From NCBI GenBank assembly GCA_948665105.1, contig CAPNGW010000046.1:1-5360 (forward strand): 5,360 bases of DNA. The letters are read 5' to 3'. Made by a program: the position numbers and the translations under genes. Shown here piece by piece: positions 1 through 4,762 of the stretch. This stretch comes from an uncultured Lachnospiraceae bacterium. GTDB taxonomy: Bacteria > Bacillota > Clostridia > Lachnospirales > Lachnospiraceae. The notes beneath the pieces were generated by a model, which was given only the letters and a program-made list of their open reading frames with translations, was not told the origin of the DNA and ran no database searches. Within the stretch, counting starts at the first letter, position 1, and every line of letters starts with the position of its first letter.

Positions 1-317
1 TAGTAAGCAGTCATTTCCTCATCGCTGAGGCGTTTCCCCCGGACGGTGCGGACGTGGACGCCAGGCTGTAATTCGTCGGGCAGCCCGTCAAAATACAGGC
101 CGGTGTCACAGGAAAACACGGGAATTTTCAGCGCGTCATAATAAGCCAGCGCTTTGAGTCTGGCATTTTCCAGTGGCGTGGAGCCGGTTTCTTCTACCTC
201 CGGCAAATTTTCTTTGATATCCTCAAGACTGATAAGCTCAATATCAGGGAGGGGTTTAAGGGCCCGTCGCATGACGGCCAGCTTTCCCTGATTGGAAGTT
301 CCAAATAGCAGCTGCAA
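1..317 (-). CDS. RdgB/HAM1-type non-canonical purine NTP pyrophosphatase (3' partial)
   Basis: Known of the family: a cytosolic house-cleaning enzyme that hydrolyses deaminated purine triphosphates (XTP, ITP, dITP) to the monophosphate plus pyrophosphate, keeping them out of DNA and RNA. Seen: 105 N-terminal codons of a protein usually near 200 residues; the C-terminal half, with the Ser-His-Arg base-recognition motif, is off the left edge. The phosphate loop GTSNQGK (residues 6-12), the EETGST..ENARLKA block (42-56) and the acidic motif CDTGL (70-74) followed by QPGVHVRTVRG (84-94) are in family order. The usual DDSGL is CDTGL here, but the presumed catalytic Asp (71) is kept. Start: TTG at 317, with AGAGG (325-329) 7 nt upstream; there is no in-frame ATG between the upstream stop and the TTG, and the next one (residue 16) would delete the phosphate loop. 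It is divergently transcribed from the gene at 539 and has its own promoter. It reads as a divergent member of the family; a specialised nucleotide substrate cannot be excluded. Confidence 0.85.
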   Translation of the reverse strand, partial: MQLLFGTSNQGKLAVMRRALKPLPDIELISLEDIKENLPEVEETGSTPLENARLKALAYYDALKIPVFSCDTGLYFDGLPDELQPGVHVRTVRGKRLSDEEMTAY

Positions 318-400
318 GACGTTTCCTCTTTTCCCTTTCCCGGCCTCATGCAGGGTATCCGGGAGTCTTCTATTTCTGTTTGTAATGGGTTCATTTCTGT

Positions 401-429
401 ATTATAGCGTTTTTTTCGGCCCTGCACAA
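401..429 (-). promoter_or_regulatory. Sigma-A type promoter for the RdgB-like gene
   Basis: On the minus strand a perfect TATAAT (401-406) lies 17 nt downstream of TTGTGC (424-429), which keeps the TTG of the -35 consensus. The predicted transcription start is near 394-395, giving a leader of about 77 nt before the TTG start codon at 317. Seen as a sequence match only; the perfect -10 box and ideal spacing make it credible. Confidence 0.6.
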
Positions 430-448
430 GCTATGTGATGATACCGCT

Positions 449-474
449 TAAGAAAATAATTAAAATGTCGATAT
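449..474 (+). promoter_or_regulatory. Candidate sigma-D (FliA/sigma-28 class) promoter upstream of the DUF6033-like gene
   Basis: TAAG (449-452), a 15-nt spacer and TCGATAT (468-474) match the Bacillus sigma-D consensus TAAA-N14-16-CCGATAT at 3 of 4 and 6 of 7 positions. The predicted start is near 481, about 58 nt before the ATG at 539. No good sigma-A promoter is visible in the same interval: the TATAAA at 474-479 and the GATAAT at 490-495 both lack a reasonable -35 at 16-18 nt. The short consensus could occur by chance in AT-rich DNA. Confidence 0.4.
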
Positions 475-538
475 ATAAAGTAACCTATGGATAATTCAGA
501 AACGGAATTCAAATTTATATCTCAAGGAGGACAATGAA

Positions 539-1276
539 ATGGTACAGATAGGAGCTTATCAGCAGACAGCCGGTTATTATAATAATACGGTGGATAGAAA
601 GGGAAAGCAGCAGACAAACCGTTCCGGAGTAACGGAGAAGGCCCAGACATCCGGTTATGTGGATAAAAGTAAGGAGCAGACTCTTTCCCGTCAGGCACAG
701 AATGTATTAAAAAAGCTTAGAGAAAAATATGGCGATATGGATTTCATGATGGCAGACCTTAAAAATGTTGACGAAGTAAAATCCACCATTGCCAAAGGAA
801 CAAAGGAGTTCTCTGTTCTCTTTTCCAGGGAAGAGCTGGAGAAAATGGCTTCCGATGAAAAATATTTTAATGAGAAGATGAAAGGCGTGGAGGGCGCTGT
901 CCGCATGTCCGCTGAGATTAATCAGAAGTATGGATATGAACGCACCTTTGGCAAGGACGGCACAAAAGACGTGGAGATTGCCAGAATTGGGATTGCCTTC
1001 AATGATGATGGCACAACAAGCTTCTTTGCCCAGCTGGAGAAATCAAGCGCAAAGCAGGCCGAGCGCATCCAGGAAGCCAGAGAGGAAAAGCGTGGGGAAA
1101 AGAAATCGGAGAAAGAGCTTCAGAGCTATGCAAAGGGTAATACAGGTATCAAGCGAACTGTTGTTCAAGCAAACAGCATAGACGAGTTGCTTAAAAAAAT
1201 AGGCGCAGTGGATTGGGATGCGGTCAAGAGTGAGCAGGTACCAGGAAATGGCGGCAGGTTTGACTACAGCGTATAA
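539..1276 (+). CDS. DUF6033-like protein of unknown function
   Basis: Function unknown. The 245-residue protein has no signal peptide or membrane segment and should be cytosolic. Residues 1-45 are polar, rich in Gln, Asn, Thr and Lys and probably disordered. A conserved-looking core (about 49-132) begins LSRQAQNVLKKLREKYGDMD, continues through MADLKNVDEV and GTKEFSVLFSREELEKMASD, and resembles DUF6033 proteins of Lachnospiraceae as I recall them; this was not checked by search. A segment with beta character (about 145-167, ARIGIAFNDDGTTSFFAQLE) is followed by a highly charged Lys/Glu helix (168-197) and a tail with SIDELLKKIGAVDWDAV (213-229). AAGGAGG at 524-530 sits 8 nt before the ATG at 539. 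A nearer ATG at 534 opens a frame that stops after five codons, so 539 is the start. The gene stands alone, with a sigma-D-like promoter upstream and a strong terminator 115 nt downstream. Alternatives include an uncharacterised motility-regulon protein. Confidence 0.8.
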   Translation: MVQIGAYQQTAGYYNNTVDRKGKQQTNRSGVTEKAQTSGYVDKSKEQTLSRQAQNVLKKLREKYGDMDFMMADLKNVDEVKSTIAKGTKEFSVLFSREELEKMASDEKYFNEKMKGVEGAVRMSAEINQKYGYERTFGKDGTKDVEIARIGIAFNDDGTTSFFAQLEKSSAKQAERIQEAREEKRGEKKSEKELQSYAKGNTGIKRTVVQANSIDELLKKIGAVDWDAVKSEQVPGNGGRFDYSV

Positions 1277-1307
1277 GCCATTTTAACAATCAAAATACAA
1301 ATCCACT

Positions 1308-1339
1308 AAAAAACATCCAGCGTTTAATGCTGAATGTTT
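1308..1339 (-). terminator. Rho-independent terminator for the HicB-type gene (minus strand)
   Basis: Arms AAACATCCAGC (1311-1321) and GCTGAATGTTT (1329-1339) form an 11-bp stem with one mismatch (1317/1333) and a 7-nt loop. Read on the minus strand, the stem runs into six consecutive T (complement of A1308-1313), the usual intrinsic terminator layout. It lies about 125 nt past the antitoxin stop codon. On the plus strand no T-run follows beyond the arm itself, so it probably acts mainly for leftward transcription. Confidence 0.55.
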
Positions 1340-1390
1340 GTATGGCAGTAATTTATGAACTACATTCAATCGGCATTGCAAAAGGAATTT

Positions 1391-1429
1391 ACAGGTATCA
1401 ATGGAAAGGTTGGTGCCTGTTTTTCTTTT
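1391..1429 (+). terminator. Rho-independent terminator for the DUF6033-like gene
   Basis: Arms ACAGGTATCA (1391-1400) and TGGTGCCTGT (1411-1420) pair over 10 bp with two G-U wobbles, enclose a 10-nt loop and run directly into TTTTTCTTTT (1420-1429). It lies about 115 nt after the stop of the gene at 539-1276 and ends just before the 3' end of the converging antitoxin gene. The wobbles pair only in RNA copied rightward, so the direction is plus. Confidence 0.75.
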
Positions 1430-1464
1430 ATCCTAATAACAGTTATAAATGCTGTTTGCAACCG

Positions 1465-1827
1465 CTATTTTGAATAAACTGCATCATTTTTGGATAGAAG
1501 GTACACGCAATACTGATTCATGCTAATTCCCTCTCTCTTAGAATGTTCAGCAAGAGAGCGATGCAGACTGCGAGGTATTCTCAACTTAAATTGACCGGAA
1601 TAATCCTCCAAGCTATCCGGCTCATGAATTTCTATGCCATCCTCAATGGCTGCTTCTAACCATACCTTCTTAGCATCCAATGCATTTGTAACAGCGGCAT
1701 CCACTGTTTCACCACAGGTAATACAACCCGGAAGTTCTGGAAATGAAGCTACAAAGCCGCCTTCATCCTTATCCTCTACAATTTCCATGCGATAATTCAT
1801 TGTCATATAATCATTCAGTGTCTTCAT
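1465..1827 (-). CDS. hicB: HicB-family type II antitoxin, apparently without a linked HicA
   Basis: Known of the family: HicB neutralises the mRNA-cleaving toxin HicA and often represses its own operon. Seen: 120 residues with the two expected domains. The first (about 10-75) is the degenerate RNase-H-like fold, with YRMEIVEDKDEGGFVASFPE, LPGCITCGET and an A..NALDAKKVWLEAAIEDG helix. The second (about 78-115) is a ribbon-helix-helix DNA-binding domain beginning SGQFKLRIPRSLHRSLAEHS and continuing through ISMNQYCVYLLS. The chosen ATG at 1827 has GAGGTGA (1834-1840) 6 nt upstream; Met8 and Met10 are weaker alternatives. No HicA-sized gene lies within 228 nt upstream or 188 nt downstream. The gene has its own promoter, an adjacent palindrome that could be its operator, and a terminator. 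It may be a solitary antitoxin, a transcriptional regulator derived from one, or a partner of a toxin elsewhere. The family is clear; the biological role is not. Confidence 0.88.
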   Translation of the reverse strand: MKTLNDYMTMNYRMEIVEDKDEGGFVASFPELPGCITCGETVDAAVTNALDAKKVWLEAAIEDGIEIHEPDSLEDYSGQFKLRIPRSLHRSLAEHSKREGISMNQYCVYLLSKNDAVYSK

Positions 1828-1864
1828 CGCCCATCACCTCACTTTCCACAATCTGTTTTACCAT
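1811..1864 (-). CDS. Possible leader mini-ORF overlapping the HicB start
   Basis: A 17-codon frame, MVKQIVESEVMGDEDTE, starts at ATG 1864 and ends in TGA at 1811-1813, overlapping the antitoxin gene by 17 nt. Such overlap is typical of translational coupling. An upstream ATG (TCAGGATGTC on the minus strand), preceded by AGGGGG with 8 nt spacing, opens MSKW and stops. One extra A in the run AAAA (1865-1868 region) would join it to the mini-ORF as a 20-residue peptide, so a single-base deletion or slippage site is possible. The acidic product resembles nothing I can name. It may simply be chance coding in a leader. Confidence 0.3.
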   Translation of the reverse strand: MVKQIVESEVMGDEDTE

Positions 1865-1892
1865 TTTGACATCCTGAATACCCCCTGCTTAT

Positions 1893-1921
1893 ATTATATG
1901 TGGTATCGTATCTGATATCAA
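1893..1921 (-). promoter_or_regulatory. Near-consensus sigma-A promoter of the HicB-type gene
   Basis: Read on the minus strand, TTGATA (1916-1921; 5 of 6 to TTGACA) is followed by exactly 17 nt and a perfect TATAAT (1893-1898). Predicted transcription starts at about 1886, directly before the AGGGGG purine run, leaving a leader of about 59 nt to the antitoxin ATG. The -35 box overlaps the palindrome TGATATCA (1913-1920) and touches the larger one at 1921-1939. Confidence 0.75.
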
Positions 1922-1939
1922 TAATTGAAATTCAATTAT
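1913..1939. promoter_or_regulatory. Palindromic putative operator at the HicB promoter
   Basis: Two adjoining palindromes are seen: TGATATCA (1913-1920), covering most of the -35 box, and a perfect 19-nt inverted repeat with arms ATAATTGAA (1921-1929) and TTCAATTAT (1931-1939) around one central base. Ribbon-helix-helix antitoxins usually bind such repeats at their own promoters, so autoregulation is inferred. Because the DNA is AT-rich, some of the symmetry could be incidental, but nine perfect arm pairs make that less likely. Confidence 0.5.
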
Positions 1940-2055
1940 CTCGCGCCTGTTAGCAAAACGTAGGTCTGGATGCTTATGTTTTTAGAAAGCCCCCTTTGGA
2001 AAAATATCCTATCACCTCTGCCGCCTCAAAGACCGAAATCACCCCGCTCCCCCCA

Positions 2056-3300
2056 TCAAAACTCCTTCACCGCAACCCGCCCTTCCAGCTCCCCAATCAT
2101 ATTGTTCACCAAAAGATTCCAGTTCTGGAAGCCGGGATTGTTCATGCCTTCTCCGGTGTCCGGGTTGTAGTATTCATGCATTTCACCACAATTCTCAATA
2201 TCCTTCCCAAACAGTTCTATGGTCTTACAGGCCAGCTCTCTGGCTTCCTCCAGGAATCCATAGTTCATCAAGCCACGGTAGCACATGTAGTTGGAGATTC
2301 CCCACACCGGTCCCAGCCAGCAGGAGGGATTGGCGGACTTCACCAGGGCGTACATCTTCTCTGTCCTGGCCAGGGTACGGACTCCGTAAGCCCCCTGGAA
2401 GAGCTCCGGCCTTTTCATATTCTCATCAACCATTCTCTGTGCCCGCTCTCCGTCGGTGATACCGGCCCACATGGTGAGAAATCCTGACCAGCAGTCAATT
2501 TTCTGCAAAAGGCAGTCCCAGTGCCGGGGCATACCGCTGTGGAGCCATTGATTGGAATCAATAGGTCTTAAGTTCAAGTCCCCGCTGTAATAAAATCCGT
2601 TCCGCTCATCCCAGAGCTGTGTATTCACCGCTTCCTTTAATCTGTCCGCTTCCTTCTCATACGCCTCATGGGCCTCTCCCATCTGTTTACAGATACAGGC
2701 ATAAGCCAGAAGCTCCCGGTACATGAGGCAGTTTAAGTAGACGGAGGCGGAGCTTCTATTCGGACGGTAGAAGGTGCAGGGGTCATTGTCCACACCGATG
2801 GCCAAATCGTCCTGCCAGAAATAGAGATTGGTTTTCTCATGGCGCATGGCCCTCATATAATAATGAATGAATGCCCGAAGCTTTCCCATATAGGGTCTTA
2901 GCCATTCACAGTCCCCGTCATTTTCCCGGATGATGAAGGCTGCGTGCTGGGCCAGACATGGCTTATGAATATTGGTGAGTACGCCATCCTCAAGTTCCGG
3001 CATGGTTTCATCCGCGGCAATGAGAATGGGCATTCTGCCATCCTCCTTCGTATGCTCCAGGAAATTCAGGATGCAGCCTTTCTCACAGGATGCAAACCTC
3101 TCATCCACAATGCCGTTATCCTTCATAATCTGCCGCACCGCAACATCGGTGAGCCAGCTGTCCCAGTCCCAGAGATCCGCGCTGTAGTATTGGCTTCCCG
3201 GTACGATATAGGGATGCTTCAGCATCCCCTTTGGGCTTCGGGCCATCTTGCTGTAATTGTCTCTGGAGTAGTTTAATATCCGTGTTATATAGTCCTTCAT
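2056..3300 (-). CDS. Intracellular GH63/MGH1-like (alpha/alpha)6-barrel glycoside hydrolase
   Basis: Known of the family: inverting hydrolases with trehalase-like barrels that act on glucosides, mannosylglycerate and related alpha-linked sugars. Seen: 414 residues with no signal peptide, so it acts on imported substrate in the cytosol. Landmarks in order are PGSQYYSADLWDWDSW (about 34-49); AIGVDNDP (168-174), whose first Asp (171) fits the general acid; GPVWG (330-334), the usual barrel motif; and HEYYNPDTGEG (375-385), whose Glu (376) fits the catalytic base. The family's common DNSPR-type sequence is DNDPC here, which may mark a different substrate. AGGAGG (3308-3313) lies 7 nt before ATG 3300; the GTG at 3303 would leave only 4 nt, so ATG is preferred. 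The gene follows the kinase stop after 22 nt and is the last gene of the operon. No convincing terminator follows. The fold assignment is secure; the substrate is unknown. Confidence 0.82.
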   Translation of the reverse strand: MKDYITRILNYSRDNYSKMARSPKGMLKHPYIVPGSQYYSADLWDWDSWLTDVAVRQIMKDNGIVDERFASCEKGCILNFLEHTKEDGRMPILIAADETMPELEDGVLTNIHKPCLAQHAAFIIRENDGDCEWLRPYMGKLRAFIHYYMRAMRHEKTNLYFWQDDLAIGVDNDPCTFYRPNRSSASVYLNCLMYRELLAYACICKQMGEAHEAYEKEADRLKEAVNTQLWDERNGFYYSGDLNLRPIDSNQWLHSGMPRHWDCLLQKIDCWSGFLTMWAGITDGERAQRMVDENMKRPELFQGAYGVRTLARTEKMYALVKSANPSCWLGPVWGISNYMCYRGLMNYGFLEEARELACKTIELFGKDIENCGEMHEYYNPDTGEGMNNPGFQNWNLLVNNMIGELEGRVAVKEF

Positions 3301-3322
3301 CACAGGTCCTCCTGGAAAATTT

Positions 3323-4762
3323 TCATCTCAGCCCCTTTTTTGCCTGCTCCCATTCCCTGAAATACTTCTCACGGTGCCGGGAGGACATGGAAGGGCGATA
3401 GCTTCTGCTCTGACGGTCCAGCCCTCTGATTTCCTCCAGGGTCAGCATTCCGCTGCTTAAGGCAGCCAGCAGAAAGGCGCCGTAAGCCGAGATATCCGGG
3501 TGTGGGTTACAGGTGATGTCACAGCTTAAAATGTCTGCCTGGAACTGCATGAGAAAATCGTTGGCGGCCATGCCGCCGTCTGCCCGGATTTCACCGGTTA
3601 TCTTTAAACCCACATTCTCCAGGGACTCCTTCATGTCCCGAATGCGAAAGGCAATACTTTCCAATACCGCCCGGGCCAGATGCCGGCGGTCTGTGCGAAA
3701 GTCCATCCCCAGGAAAATATTTTGCTCCCTGCCCTCCACTGTCACTTCCGGCAGAAAATAGACACCTTCGTTGTGGGAAAGCGCTTTGGCCAGCACCTCC
3801 GTCTCCGCCGGGCGTTCTACAACCCCCAGCTGTTCAAGCCATTGCACTGTACTGCCCACATGGGGGAGGGTCCCTTCCCAGACGTAATGATTTCTGCCGC
3901 CAATTCTCCATCCCAGAAATACATCCTTAAGCCCCCTCCTCCTTGGCTCTTCCCCCAGATGTACCAGCCAGGAGGCTCCTGTTCCATAGGTAATCTTGCT
4001 CTGTCCCATTTCCTGGCACCCTTCCCCAAGCATGGCAGCAGCACTGTCTCCAAGGCTTCCGTATATGGGGATTCCCGCCAGTCCGGGCGTCGTCACAGTG
4101 CCCAAATACCCGTCGTTATCCACCACCTTTGGGAAAATATGTGCCGGTATTCCCAAAAATTCCAGTCCTTTTGTATTCCAGCAGTTTTCTTCTTCCAGAT
4201 ACAATCTGGTAATACAGGCGTTGGTGATATCCGACTTATGAATCTTTCCGCCGGAGAGCCGAAAAAGCAGCCAGCTTTCCATGGTGCCAAACAGGAGATT
4301 ATCCTCCCCTGCCACCGTGAGAAGACTGGAGTCCTCAGAAAAGACCTGAGCCAGCTTTGCCGGCACGCCGTCCTCCTCCACCTGCCCACCCACAATATCC
4401 AAAAGCTGCTGCTTTTTTCTGTCTGATAAATCTCTAAGATAGGCCCGTCCCCGTCTGCACTGCCAGGAGATTACCGGGGACAGAGGCTTTCCTGTCTTCC
4501 TATGCCACAGCAGAAAGGCCCCCGTCTGAACAGAGAGGCCCAAAGCCGCCACCTCTCCTGCCGTATAGCTGCCCATGGCATCCATTGCCGCGGACACCGC
4601 CGCCTGAAAAAGCTCCTCCGGGTCCTGCTCCACATAGCCATTCCCCCGGTTATGTACGCAATGGGTTTTTTCACCTTTTCCCAGAATGGCTCCTTTACAG
4701 TCAAAGAGCATCGCCTTTGTGGCAGAGGTCCCCTGGTCAATGGCCAGAATCTTATCCCGCAT
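3323..4762 (-). CDS. FGGY-family carbohydrate kinase, glycerol-kinase-like with altered substrate site
   Basis: Known of the family: ATP-dependent phosphorylation of glycerol, xylulose, apulose and other polyols or ketoses in the cytosol. Seen: 479 residues, normal family length. The N-terminal FGGY domain has the phosphate loop DQGTSATK (9-16), EQDPEELF (45-52), WQCRRG (100-105) and LFGTMESWLLFRLSGG (157-172). The C-terminal domain follows: GSLGDSAAAMLGEGC (235-249) with the presumed base Asp239, the ATP-site motif TYGTGAS (258-264), and ADGGMAANDFLMQFQADIL (394-412). The scaffold resembles glycerol kinase, yet the NQRET glycerol-binding segment is VQTGA (78-82), so Arg-Glu is Thr-Gly and glycerol is unlikely. 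Start: ATG 4762 with AAGGAGG 6 nt upstream; the frame runs open further upstream to an ATG at 4807 with no family similarity. It overlaps the transketolase 3' end by 11 nt and precedes the hydrolase by 22 nt. A ketose matched to the transketolase is the best inference; apulose kinase is one candidate. Confidence 0.87.
   Translation of the reverse strand: MRDKILAIDQGTSATKAMLFDCKGAILGKGEKTHCVHNRGNGYVEQDPEELFQAAVSAAMDAMGSYTAGEVAALGLSVQTGAFLLWHRKTGKPLSPVISWQCRRGRAYLRDLSDRKKQQLLDIVGGQVEEDGVPAKLAQVFSEDSSLLTVAGEDNLLFGTMESWLLFRLSGGKIHKSDITNACITRLYLEEENCWNTKGLEFLGIPAHIFPKVVDNDGYLGTVTTPGLAGIPIYGSLGDSAAAMLGEGCQEMGQSKITYGTGASWLVHLGEEPRRRGLKDVFLGWRIGGRNHYVWEGTLPHVGSTVQWLEQLGVVERPAETEVLAKALSHNEGVYFLPEVTVEGREQNIFLGMDFRTDRRHLARAVLESIAFRIRDMKESLENVGLKITGEIRADGGMAANDFLMQFQADILSCDITCNPHPDISAYGAFLLAALSSGMLTLEEIRGLDRQSRSYRPSMSSRHREKYFREWEQAKKGLR

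Noticed and set aside
194..394. Overlapping minus-strand reading frame beginning with ATG exactly at the predicted transcript start (394)
   Set aside because: It is in another frame over the RdgB-like gene and its product has no recognisable motif. The RdgB frame carries clear family motifs, so this is a shadow frame; the leaderless ATG position looks coincidental.
1327..1476. 49-codon plus-strand frame between the converging genes
   Set aside because: It has no ribosome binding site, runs through both terminator hairpins and ends inside the antitoxin gene. The product is unrecognisable.
1955..2004. Inverted repeats downstream of the hydrolase (AAAACGTAGG/CTTATGTTTT and AAAG/CTTT flanked by T5/A5) as an operon terminator
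   Set aside because: On the minus strand neither is followed by a T-run, and the first stem pairs better in RNA copied rightward, where no gene ends. The stems are short or interrupted, so no terminator is called; the 1940-2055 interval otherwise shows nothing clear.
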